64,000 nt of DNA, from positions 1 to 64,000 of the forward strand of contig JAAXCX010000012.1 of NCBI GenBank assembly GCA_013036105.1, in the 5' to 3' direction. The DNA is from Vulcanimicrobiota bacterium. Lineage in GTDB: Bacteria > Vulcanimicrobiota > Vulcanimicrobiia > Vulcanimicrobiales > Vulcanimicrobiaceae. Made by a program: the position numbers and the translations under genes. The notes beneath the pieces were generated by a model. It was not told the DNA's origin, made no database searches, and saw only the letters and a list, made by a program, of their open reading frames with translations. Shown piece by piece: positions 37,428 through 45,419 of the stretch. Within the stretch, counting starts at the first letter, position 1. Each line of letters opens with the position of its first letter.

Positions 37428-38642
37428 CTAAGCCTGCATCTCCAGAAGAGCGCGCGCCATCCGCCCGGCGGCGCCGGCATGGTCTGCGTACAATTCGCGC
37501 AGCGCTTGCGCCGTCTTGGCTAGGAGCGGCTTATCACCCCACAGCTCGAGCGCCTCGCGCGCGACGCGTCCGGGCGTCAGCGTGCCGTGCAATTCGCGCA
37601 CGATCTCGCGATCGGCGTCGATATTCGGCTGCGTGTGAAAGCGAAAACGCCGCGAGACTGCGGTGACCGCGATCTGTTTTAAGCGCCGTCCGGCAAACGG
37701 AATGCGATCGAGATAGGTGAGCGGGCCGTTTATAGCGATGATCTCCGCTGCGTTGATCGGCGTGCACGACAGCACCGGCGCTCCGATCGCGGCCAGCTCG
37801 ATCACTTTCGTGCCGGGAATTGTCACGGTCAGGCGCGCGCGCGCGGCCGCCGCCAGCGCATGGCGCAAGACGGGAAACCTTTGCGCACCGTCGAGCGATG
37901 CCAACGCCGGGCCGTCCGGCGTTTCAATCATTCGCCCGCGTTGGGAAAACATGCGGGGGTCGCCGCCGGCTTCAACCGCCGAGCGGACAGCGGCAATCGT
38001 GGTGAACGGCGAAATCCCGAACGCGATCGGCATGGCCGGATCCTCGCGGCGGATCGCGAGCGCCGCCGTAAAGAAAAACGGAATCATCTGCGCAACTTCA
38101 TAGGGGCGCGATCCCGGCATAAACAACAGTCCATCCGCGGGCGCGCCCGGTTCCGCTTCCGCCGAAGCTTCGGCAAAGGCGCCGTCGATCGCGAGATTTC
38201 CGCTCACGGTAATGCGCCGGGGATCCAGTCCATCGGCTATCAGCACGGCCGCATTCTTGGCATCGACGGCAAAGGCTCGCTCGGTGAAACGCGCATATCT
38301 GCGGCGCGTGAAACGATAGGTCGCGAATTTTCCGCCGGCCTTGCGGTGCAGGCGCGCCGCGTGCATCAAGTCCCCTCCGAGATAAAGCGTTACGTCGACC
38401 CGTTCGGGCAACCCGGCGATTGGCCGGCCCAGGATCGCCTTCAGATACGTTTTCGCATCGTAGACGTGGGCCTGCGGAAAGAGGGCGCGTACGAACTCCG
38501 GCTCCGCGCCCGTTGCGAAATCATCGGGCACGTAGCAGACGTGCACGCCGGCGGCCGGCTCCAAAGCATAGAGCTCGCGAAGCAGCGGCCGCAGCCAGCC
38601 GGCGGTTTCGCCCGGGCCGTTACAGGTGATGGCGATTTTCAC
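37428..38642 (-). CDS. LpxB-related GT-B glycosyltransferase
   Basis: 404 residues. The N-terminus MKIAITCNGPGETAGWLRPLLREL resembles the nucleotide-fold start of lipid-A-disaccharide synthase, where GEASGD is typical. MPGSRPYEVAQMIPFF and TIPGTKVIELAAIGAPVLSCTPINAAEI match the LpxB C-terminal donor site. The divergence fits the lipid-A-disaccharide synthase-related family rather than true LpxB. In this operon it may act on a lipid carrier or lipid A precursor. No lpxA, C or D is in view. Confidence 0.78.
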   Translation of the reverse strand: MKIAITCNGPGETAGWLRPLLRELYALEPAAGVHVCYVPDDFATGAEPEFVRALFPQAHVYDAKTYLKAILGRPIAGLPERVDVTLYLGGDLMHAARLHRKAGGKFATYRFTRRRYARFTERAFAVDAKNAAVLIADGLDPRRITVSGNLAIDGAFAEASAEAEPGAPADGLLFMPGSRPYEVAQMIPFFFTAALAIRREDPAMPIAFGISPFTTIAAVRSAVEAGGDPRMFSQRGRMIETPDGPALASLDGAQRFPVLRHALAAAARARLTVTIPGTKVIELAAIGAPVLSCTPINAAEIIAINGPLTYLDRIPFAGRRLKQIAVTAVSRRFRFHTQPNIDADREIVRELHGTLTPGRVAREALELWGDKPLLAKTAQALRELYADHAGAAGRMARALLEMQA

Positions 38643-39106
38643 TCGCCGTAAGACTTCAATATGCGCGCGATGAGATCTGTCGTGCTCACGCCGTCAACGT
38701 GAGGAGCGAGTTTGATGACGCCGCCGTGCGCAAGCACGACGTCACGCTCGGGCAGTTCCTCTTCCCGGTACTGAGCGCTTTTCACGTGCACGTCGGGACC
38801 AAGCTTGTCGAGCAGCACTTCAGGTGCTCGTTCGCCGAAGCCGACGACCGCGTCCACGCTGCGCAGCGCGCTCAGCATTTTCGCACGGTCCGCAAACGGC
38901 ACGATCGGACGCGCCGGCCCTTTGATACGCCTCACCGAATCGTCTTCGTTCAATCCCACGATCAGCGCGTCGCCCTGGTCGCGCGCCCACGCCAAATACT
39001 CCACGTGACCGGCGTGTAAAACGTCGAAACATCCGTTCGTAAACACGACGCGCTTCCCGGCGGCGCGCTGTTCCTCACGCCATGCAAGCGCTTCATCGAG
39101 GGTCAC
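38639..39106 (-). CDS. hldC: D-glycero-beta-D-manno-heptose 1-phosphate adenylyltransferase (HldE C-domain type)
   Basis: 155 residues from a GTG at 39106 that overlaps the hldA stop (GTGA). Nucleotidyltransferase signature FTNGCFDVLHAGHVEYLAWARDQGDALIVGLN and GPARPIVPFADRAKMLSALRSVDAVV; the C-terminal GGVIKLAPHVDGVSTTDLIARI ends with the STT(D) motif of RfaE2. It forms ADP-heptose from heptose 1-phosphate and ATP. The usual HldE fusion is split here into two adjacent genes. The frame up to 39487 is a shadow. Confidence 0.93.
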   Translation of the reverse strand: MTLDEALAWREEQRAAGKRVVFTNGCFDVLHAGHVEYLAWARDQGDALIVGLNEDDSVRRIKGPARPIVPFADRAKMLSALRSVDAVVGFGERAPEVLLDKLGPDVHVKSAQYREEELPERDVVLAHGGVIKLAPHVDGVSTTDLIARILKSYGE

Positions 39107-40080
39107 GCGGTCCGCTCCATCAGCGCGACGATCTCCGCAGCCGAAGCCGTCGCCGTTCCTAATTTCTCGACAACGGCGCCCGCTGCGAAATTCGCGAGCT
39201 GCAGCGCGAGCTCGATCGGCGCGCCCGCGGCGAGTCCCAGCGAAAGTACCGCGGTCACCGTATCGCCCGCGCCGCTGACGTCGTAAACGGTGCGCGCGAC
39301 GGACGGAATATGCAACTTCTCGCCGTCGCGCCCGAGCAGCGACATACCGTGTTCGCCGCGCGTGATCACGACGTAGCGGCAGCCCAGCTCGCGCAGCAGC
39401 GATTCGCCCGCGCGCTCGAGCGAGGCGTCCGAACGGATCGCGATGCCCGTTGATTGTTCGGCTTCGTGCGCGTTGGGCGCAACGCACGTGACGCCGGCAA
39501 AGAGTTCCAGGTTTTGCGGTTTGGGATCGGCCACGACGATCGGACAGACGAGCGCCGCTTCAACGAGTTCGCGCGAAAAGAGTCCCTTTGCGTAATCGCT
39601 CAGTACAACGGCGTCGGCCGCGGCCGCCTCGCGCGCGACGACCTTTGCAAGTTTCACACGGTCCGCAGCGTCGAGCGGAGAGGTCGCCTCCCAATCCGCG
39701 CGCACGACCTGCTGGTTGTGCGCAACGACGCGCGTTTTACGCGTCGTCGGACGATCTGAAATCGTCACCAGCCCTTCGCTGCCGATGCCTTCGTCGGCCA
39801 GCAAATCGGTGACGAAGTGCGCGAAACCGTCGGCGCCTATCGCCGCCACGAACGACACCTGGGCGCCGAGCGCGCGCAAGTTGTTGGCGACGTTGCCCGC
39901 ACCGCCCAGCGTAAACGAATGGTCGCTGACTGCAACGACGGGTACCGGCGCTTCGGGCGAAATCCGCGACACGCTGCCCCAAATCCATTCGTCGACCATC
40001 ACGTCGCCGACTACGAGCACGCGCCGGTCGCGCATGCGTTCGAAGAGTGTGCGCGCGTCGGGAGGCGCCAGATTGTGCAC
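39103..40080 (-). CDS. hldA: D-glycero-beta-D-manno-heptose 7-phosphate kinase (HldE N-domain type)
   Basis: 325 residues from a GTG at 40080 that shares a base with the gmhA stop. PfkB/ribokinase fold: VLVVGDVMVDEWIWGSVSRISPEAPVPVVAV, HSFTLGGAGNVANNLRALGA, and anion-hole catalytic DVSGAGDTVTAVL. It phosphorylates heptose 7-phosphate at C1. The remaining step, the GmhB phosphatase, has no gene nearby. The ATG-like frame to 40119 overlaps gmhA. Confidence 0.94.
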   Translation of the reverse strand: MHNLAPPDARTLFERMRDRRVLVVGDVMVDEWIWGSVSRISPEAPVPVVAVSDHSFTLGGAGNVANNLRALGAQVSFVAAIGADGFAHFVTDLLADEGIGSEGLVTISDRPTTRKTRVVAHNQQVVRADWEATSPLDAADRVKLAKVVAREAAAADAVVLSDYAKGLFSRELVEAALVCPIVVADPKPQNLELFAGVTCVAPNAHEAEQSTGIAIRSDASLERAGESLLRELGCRYVVITRGEHGMSLLGRDGEKLHIPSVARTVYDVSGAGDTVTAVLSLGLAAGAPIELALQLANFAAGAVVEKLGTATASAAEIVALMERTA

Positions 40081-40673
40081 TAGAACTCGAAAATCATGCG
40101 CTGTTCGACGAGATCGCACACGATGTGCGCCATCGTTTGATGGACCTCTTGCACGATCGCGGAGTATCCGTCGGGGCCGAGCAGCACGAGATCGGCGGCG
40201 CGGCCGGCATCGCCGCCGCCGTTTCCGGTAAATGCGACCGTCACCGCTTCGCGGCGCTTGGCTTCTTCCAGCGCGAGCACGATGTTTTTTGAACTGCCGC
40301 TGGTGGTCAGGGCGATGACCACGTCGCCGGCCTGCACGAACGCTTCCACTTGGCGCGCGAAGACGTAATCGTAACCGAAGTCGTTGCCGATCGCGGTCAG
40401 CGCCGACGTATTCACGCTCAACGCTTCGCTATGAAGTCCGGGGCGCTCGCGCAAAAAGCGTCCGCTCAACTCGGCCGCCATATGCTGCGCCTCCGCGGCG
40501 CTGCCGCCGTTTCCCATCCACAAAACTTTGTTGCCGCGGCGCAGCGCTTTTACGATCGCGTCGGCAATCGCTTCGACTTGCTCGCGATAGTGCGGAGCAT
40601 CCAGCATTCCGCGGCGGTCGGCGATCAATTCGCCGTAACCGCGGCGCGCGGATACGTCTATGGTTCGATCCAA
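40080..40673 (-). CDS. gmhA: Sedoheptulose 7-phosphate isomerase
   Basis: 197-residue SIS-domain enzyme, first step of ADP-heptose synthesis. GNKVLWMGNGGSAAEAQHMAAELSGRF, SVNTSALTAIGNDFGYDYVFARQVEAFVQAGDVVIALTTSGSSKNI and the C-terminal QEVHQTMAHIVCDLVEQ (metal/catalytic His and Glu) are characteristic. It is the head of the heptose group and overlaps accB by 16 nt. Confidence 0.95.
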   Translation of the reverse strand: MDRTIDVSARRGYGELIADRRGMLDAPHYREQVEAIADAIVKALRRGNKVLWMGNGGSAAEAQHMAAELSGRFLRERPGLHSEALSVNTSALTAIGNDFGYDYVFARQVEAFVQAGDVVIALTTSGSSKNIVLALEEAKRREAVTVAFTGNGGGDAGRAADLVLLGPDGYSAIVQEVHQTMAHIVCDLVEQRMIFEF

Positions 40674-41095
40674 AAGAGTTCCTGGCCGAGCGAAACGAGC
40701 TCGCCGTTCTCCGGAACGATGCGGGTCACGATGCCCGAATAGTCGCTGGTGATCTCGTTAAAGAGTTTCATGGCTTCGAGAATGCAGAGGACCTGGCCGG
40801 CTTCGACGCGGTCGCCTTCCTTCACGAAAGACTCCGCATCGGGTGCGGCCGAACGGTAAAAGACGCCCACCAAAGGCGCGGTCACTTTCTTGACGTTGGC
40901 TGACGCCGCTGGAGCCGTGGACGCGGCCGGCGCCGCGCCTGGGGCCGGTGCGGCCATGGGAATCGCCGCGATCGGGGCTCCCGGCTCGCGCCGGACCAGT
41001 TCGAAAATCGCGTCGCCCACCTTGACCTTGAGCGCGTCGAGATCGTTTTCGTGCATGATCTCGAGCAATTCTTTGAGGGTCTGCTGCTCGTCCAT
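40658..41095 (-). CDS. accB: Biotin carboxyl carrier protein of acetyl-CoA carboxylase
   Basis: 145 residues: N-terminal helical part (TLKELLEIMHENDLDALKVKVGDAIFEL), an Ala/Pro linker, and a biotinyl domain with the biotinylation site EAMKLFNE. No accC follows; the next gene is gmhA, overlapping by 16 nt. Its ATG shares a base with the hisS stop (TAATG). Confidence 0.94.
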   Translation of the reverse strand: MDEQQTLKELLEIMHENDLDALKVKVGDAIFELVRREPGAPIAAIPMAAPAPGAAPAASTAPAASANVKKVTAPLVGVFYRSAAPDAESFVKEGDRVEAGQVLCILEAMKLFNEITSDYSGIVTRIVPENGELVSLGQELFWIEP

Positions 41096-42363
41096 TACTC
41101 CCTCATTTCACCGAGGGCCTCAAGAGTATCTTTTCCGAAGGGCAGGGGCCGGTCGGTCCGCGTCACCAAGTCGCGTAAAACGATCCGTCCTTCGGCCAAT
41201 TCTTGCTCGCCCAGAATGAGCGCGTAACGCGCGTTGTTGCGGTCGGCCATCTTTAACTGAGCGAGCAGTTTGCGATCGCCGTAGTCGATGAAGATCGGCC
41301 AGCCGCTCGTGTGCCGGAGCGCGGCTACCAGCGGCAGCAGCTCTTGCAGCGCTTGTGCGCCTATCGCGATCGCCTGCACGCCTTCGCGGCGCGCTTCCTC
41401 GCTCGCGCCGGCCGATTCGATCGCCCACAAGAAACGCTCCAGTCCGAGCGCGAAACCGACCGCGGGAACATCTGGCCCGCCAAGCGATCCGACCAATCCG
41501 TCGTAGCGGCCGCCCGCACAGATCGTGTTCTGCGCGCCGAGCGCGCCGGAGCGGAACTCGAAAACGGTGCGCGTGTAGTAATCCAAACCTCGCACGATCT
41601 GTGAATCGACTTCGTACGCGATGCCGCCAGCGTCGAGCGCGCGTTTGACCGCGTCGAAATGCGCGCGGCATTCCGCGCATAAGAAATCCTCGAACGCGGG
41701 AGCGCTTGCAACGAGTTCGCGATCTTCGGCCGCCTTACTGTCCAAAACGCGCAGCGGATTGCGTTCGAGTCGCCGCTGCGAATCGGCGCTGAGCGAATCG
41801 CGGTGCGGCAAGAAGTGCGCGCGCAAAGCCTCGCGGTATTTCGGGCGGCACGTCTCGTCACCGATGGAGTTGATCTTCAGCGTAACGCCCGCGATCTTGT
41901 AGGCTTGCAGCAGATCCCAAGCCAGCGAAATCACTTCTGCGTCTGCTTCGGGCTGTTCGTATCCGGCGCACTCGATGCCGAACTGATGCGACTGACGGTA
42001 GCGTCCGGCTTGCGGACGTTCGTAACGAAAGATGGGACCCAAATAATACAGCCGCTGGGGGCCTTGCGTGAAGAGACCATGCTGCAGCGCGGCGCGCACC
42101 ACGGGCGCCGTCCATTCCGGACGCAGCGTCATGCTGCGGTCGCCTTTATCTTGGAACGTGTACATTTCTTTTTCGACGATATCGCTCGTCTCGCCGACGC
42201 CGCGCACGAAGAGCTCCGTCGATTCGAAGACCGGCGTGCGAATCTCGCCGTAGCCGTATCTGCGCGCCAAGGCGTGAATGCGCGCTTCGAGCTCTTGCCA
42301 GCGGCCGGACTGCGGCGGAAAAATATCTTGCGTGCCGCGCGGCGCCGCGAGCTTCGAAGGCAT
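41095..42363 (-). CDS. hisS: Histidyl-tRNA synthetase
   Basis: 422 residues. Starts MPSKLAAPRGTQDIFPPQSGRWQELE; class II motif 2 region RPEWTAPVVRAALQHGLFTQGPQRLYYLGPIFRYERPQAGRYRQSHQFGIE and the histidine-binding motifs GLDYYTRTVFEF and GGRYDGLVG are present. It heads the minus-strand operon that runs on through accB and the heptose genes to aspS. Confidence 0.96.
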   Translation of the reverse strand: MPSKLAAPRGTQDIFPPQSGRWQELEARIHALARRYGYGEIRTPVFESTELFVRGVGETSDIVEKEMYTFQDKGDRSMTLRPEWTAPVVRAALQHGLFTQGPQRLYYLGPIFRYERPQAGRYRQSHQFGIECAGYEQPEADAEVISLAWDLLQAYKIAGVTLKINSIGDETCRPKYREALRAHFLPHRDSLSADSQRRLERNPLRVLDSKAAEDRELVASAPAFEDFLCAECRAHFDAVKRALDAGGIAYEVDSQIVRGLDYYTRTVFEFRSGALGAQNTICAGGRYDGLVGSLGGPDVPAVGFALGLERFLWAIESAGASEEARREGVQAIAIGAQALQELLPLVAALRHTSGWPIFIDYGDRKLLAQLKMADRNNARYALILGEQELAEGRIVLRDLVTRTDRPLPFGKDTLEALGEMRE

Positions 42364-42437
42364 GGCGCAGTCTTTAAAAGGCGCTCGGGCCGGACCTGCC
42401 CCTAGCGTTGGGCGCGACAGAACGTGATTGAGGGATC

Positions 42438-43505
42438 GTGGTCAGCGCGATTATCGTCAACGCCGCCGCGATTTTGCTCGAAAGCGTGCCGTTCGTTCTC
42501 GCCGGAGCGATCTGCGCGCAAATTCCGCTGCGCATAGGGCGGCGGCTGATTCCCTATCTGGGCTGCGGATGCGGTCCCGGGCCTTCGGCGCGCTCGCTCC
42601 CCGCGTTTGCCGCCGCCTGGATCGTCTTCGGCCCGGCGGTGGCAGCCGCACGATTAGCCGCGGCGATCGCGATCGACAAGCTCGCCGGCCGAAAGGGATG
42701 CAACGGGCATGACGATTCGATGCTCGGTGAGCTTCGCGTCATCGTTCCGTTCGCGCTGAGCGGAGCTGCGCTGCTTCCGCTGCTGCCGGCGATTGCGGGA
42801 TCCCGCTTTCCGGCCGCCGCTATGGGAGTTGCCGCAGCACTCACGGCTTTCGTCACGTCGCCATGCGCCATCGGAACGATCGGCGTCGCCGCGATCGCGC
42901 GCGGCAGTGCACCTGCCGCCGCTGCCGGATTTCTTTGCGTCGCGGGCATCTTCGATCTCCGCGCTTGGTCGCGCGGATCGGAACGACGCGCGGGTCACGA
43001 CTGCGTCGCGTACGTACTCGCGTTCGCGTCGTGCGCGCTCACGGCGGTTCGCGGCGGCGGTGCGCTGCTCAATCCGCGATTTACGCCGGCGCTTTGGATC
43101 TGCGCCATCGTATGCGCGTACCTCGCGCACCGTTACCGGACGCACGCACGGCCGGCGTTGCGAATCGGGCCGGCGATCATGCTCGCAGGCTGCGTCCTCG
43201 GTTCGCCCGCGCCGGTCTATTACGCAACGCAAACAACGCTCGCCGGCGGCTTTCCCGGCGAACGGATCGATTTCACCGGCGCGATGGTTCGATCCGGAAA
43301 TGAGACCGCGCTCGTGCGCTATGCGATATCGTGCTGCCGGGCCGACGCAGCGCCGGTCTCGATTCTATTAGATTCGCCGGCCGCCGTTGGGTCGGGCTGG
43401 GCACGCGCACGCGGGACGCTCGTACTGCGCGACGGAGATTTGCGTTTGCACACGGCGGAAATCGAAGCGGTACCGACTCCGGCCGATCCGTTCGTCTACC
43501 GCTAA
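42438..43505 (+). CDS. Membrane protein fusing a YcgR/DUF318-type permease half with a YcgQ/DUF1980 domain
   Basis: 355 residues from a GTG at 42438. The N-terminal two thirds have several membrane segments with ILLESVPFVLAGAICAQI and GCGCGPGPSARSLPAF, resembling ArsP_1/DUF318 permeases but shortened. The C-terminal 90 residues match the DUF1980 domain: IDFTGAMVRSGNETALVRYAISCCRADAAPVSILLD and ADPFVYR. In other bacteria these are two adjacent genes (ycgR, ycgQ). Function in transport or envelope regulation is unknown. It converges with the glyoxalase-family gene with a 4-nt overlap. Confidence 0.75.
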   Translation: MVSAIIVNAAAILLESVPFVLAGAICAQIPLRIGRRLIPYLGCGCGPGPSARSLPAFAAAWIVFGPAVAAARLAAAIAIDKLAGRKGCNGHDDSMLGELRVIVPFALSGAALLPLLPAIAGSRFPAAAMGVAAALTAFVTSPCAIGTIGVAAIARGSAPAAAAGFLCVAGIFDLRAWSRGSERRAGHDCVAYVLAFASCALTAVRGGGALLNPRFTPALWICAIVCAYLAHRYRTHARPALRIGPAIMLAGCVLGSPAPVYYATQTTLAGGFPGERIDFTGAMVRSGNETALVRYAISCCRADAAPVSILLDSPAAVGSGWARARGTLVLRDGDLRLHTAEIEAVPTPADPFVYR

Positions 43506-43894
43506 GTGCGAACGCGGGCTTCCAAGAGCTCGACGGGAATGCCGTTGGGATCTTCCACGAACGCGAGCGCGCCCGCGCCGCTCGGTGACTTCTTCACGTC
43601 TTTGATGATCTTCACGCCCTGTTTTCGCAGCTGCGCGATGAACGGTTCGAGTTTTCCGTCGATCTCGAGCGCCAAATGTTCGTACCGGTTTCCGACTTCA
43701 TACGGCGGATGATCTTCGAGATCGTACACGAGCTCGATGTACGCATTCCAATCGTTTCCGACAAACGCCATGTCCGCATTGCCTGGATAATGCAGCGGAC
43801 CTTCGAGCAGCTTCAGTCCGAGGTTCTTGGTGTAGAAGTCGATCGACTCTTGCATGTCGTTGACGAAGATCGATGTGTGCAGATAGCGTGCCAT
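43502..43894 (-). CDS. gloA: Lactoylglutathione lyase-like (glyoxalase/VOC) protein
   Basis: 130 residues with two beta-alpha-beta-beta-beta modules. Metal-ligand positions are visible: His6 in RYLHTSIFV, Glu in YIELVYDLED, His in RYEHLALEI and Glu in GIPVELLE, the His/Glu/His/Glu set of glyoxalase I. It probably handles methylglyoxal adducts. It lies 10 nt after the purH stop and could be co-transcribed with it. Confidence 0.85.
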   Translation of the reverse strand: MARYLHTSIFVNDMQESIDFYTKNLGLKLLEGPLHYPGNADMAFVGNDWNAYIELVYDLEDHPPYEVGNRYEHLALEIDGKLEPFIAQLRKQGVKIIKDVKKSPSGAGALAFVEDPNGIPVELLEARVRT

Positions 43895-43904
43895 TCCGGT
43901 TCTC

Positions 43905-45419
43905 CTAATGCAAAAAGTAGCGGTGGCTGGAAAAGACGAGCGAGACGCCGAGGCGATCGGCGGCCGCGATCACTTCGGAGTCGCGCATCGAACCGCCCGG
44001 CGCGATGACCGCCGTACAGCCGGCTTCCGCGGCGGCTTCGAGCCCATCGGCGAACGGAAAGAACCCGTCGCTGGCGCAGGCCGCGCCGCGCGCGCGCTCG
44101 CTCGCGCGCATCCCCGCGATCTCCACAGCGCTCACGCGATTGGTTTGACCCGCGCAGATGCCGCGCGTAACGCCGTCCTTGACGATCGCGACGCCGTTGC
44201 TTTTGACGTGGCGCACGACATCCCAGGCCAGCGCCAAATCGTGCCATTCCTGTTCGAGCGGGCGGCGCGCGCTGACCACTTTCCACGACTCGGGCGCGAA
44301 CGCGGGGTCTTCCTCTTCGGCGAGCACGCCGCCGAGCGCGCTGCGCAGCTGCAGTCCGCGCTGCAACGCGTCGGGCAGATCCGGCGCATAGCGCATAATG
44401 CGCAAGTTCTTCTTTTTTTTCAGCAGATCCAGTGCATCGGGATCGAAATCCGGGGCCGCGACGATCTCCAGAAAGAACGGCGCGATCGTTCTTGCGGCAG
44501 CGGCGTCGATCGTGCGATCCGCCGCCAGGATTCCGCCGTAGGCGGAAACGGGATCCGCGGCCAGCGCTTCGCCAGCGGCCTTATCGACGGTCGAACGCTG
44601 CGCTACGCCGCACGGCACGGTATGTTTCACGATCGCTACGCGCGCGAAGCGTTCGCGCTCCGAACCGAATTCGGCGCCGAGCGGCGCGCGCGAGAGCAGC
44701 CGCAGCGTCGCGTCGAGGTCGAGCAAATTGTTGTAGCTCAGCGCTTTGCCGTGCAGTTGCTCCGGCACGCGCGAGGACTCCAGATAAAACGCTGCGCGCA
44801 GCTGCGGGTTTTCGCCGTAGCGAAGCTGCTGCGCGAGCGGCATCGCCACGGTTAGCGCCCCCGGAAGTTCCGCATGCTGCGGCGCGGACTGCGACCCCAG
44901 TTGGCGCGCAATCGCGGCGTCGTAGGCTGCGGTGATCTCGAACGCACGCATCGCCCAGCGCTTGCGCACGGCTTCATCGGGGCCGCCATTTTGCAGCGCG
45001 GTTAGAAACTCGGGATACTGTGAAGGATCGCTGAGCACGGTGACGTGCGGATAGTTCTTCGCCGCCGCGCGCAACAGCGCGACCCCGCCGATGTCGATCT
45101 CCGGAAGCGGATAGAGGTTCACGACGACCGTTGAAAAGGCGTGAATCGCGTAGGTGCGAGCTTGCGCGCGATGCGCATCGTTGTTGCGGTCGAAAAGAAT
45201 CGCGCCGAGGATTTTCGGATGCAGCGTTTTGACGCGGCCGCTGAAGAGCGGCGGAAAGCCCGTGATCTCCTCGACGTCGCGCGTCGCGATTCCATCAGCG
45301 CTCAGCGCGTCGCGCGTGCCGCCGGTCGCGTAGATTTCGTCGCCGCGCTCCGCAAGAGCGCGCGCTACTTCGGCTGCGCCGGTGCGGTCGGAAAGCGAGA
45401 AGAGCGCAGACTCAGGCAA
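43905..45419 (-). CDS. purH: Bifunctional AICAR transformylase/IMP cyclohydrolase
   Basis: 504 residues performing the last two steps of purine synthesis. Starts at a TTG at 45419 (MPESALFSLSDRTGAAEVARALAERG), 8 nt inside the smc end. Cyclohydrolase domain RDVEEITGFPPLFSGRVKTLHPKILGAILFDR; transformylase domain with ALSYNNLLDLDATLRLL, VAIVKHTVPCGVA, CAGQTNRVSAVEIA and AVIAPGGSMRDSEVIAAAD. Length is typical. Confidence 0.96.
   Translation of the reverse strand: MPESALFSLSDRTGAAEVARALAERGDEIYATGGTRDALSADGIATRDVEEITGFPPLFSGRVKTLHPKILGAILFDRNNDAHRAQARTYAIHAFSTVVVNLYPLPEIDIGGVALLRAAAKNYPHVTVLSDPSQYPEFLTALQNGGPDEAVRKRWAMRAFEITAAYDAAIARQLGSQSAPQHAELPGALTVAMPLAQQLRYGENPQLRAAFYLESSRVPEQLHGKALSYNNLLDLDATLRLLSRAPLGAEFGSERERFARVAIVKHTVPCGVAQRSTVDKAAGEALAADPVSAYGGILAADRTIDAAAARTIAPFFLEIVAAPDFDPDALDLLKKKKNLRIMRYAPDLPDALQRGLQLRSALGGVLAEEEDPAFAPESWKVVSARRPLEQEWHDLALAWDVVRHVKSNGVAIVKDGVTRGICAGQTNRVSAVEIAGMRASERARGAACASDGFFPFADGLEAAAEAGCTAVIAPGGSMRDSEVIAAADRLGVSLVFSSHRYFLH

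Noticed and set aside
35720-37666. 648-codon plus-strand open frame
   Set aside because: It is antisense to three clear glycosyltransferase genes and has Arg/Asp-biased shadow composition.
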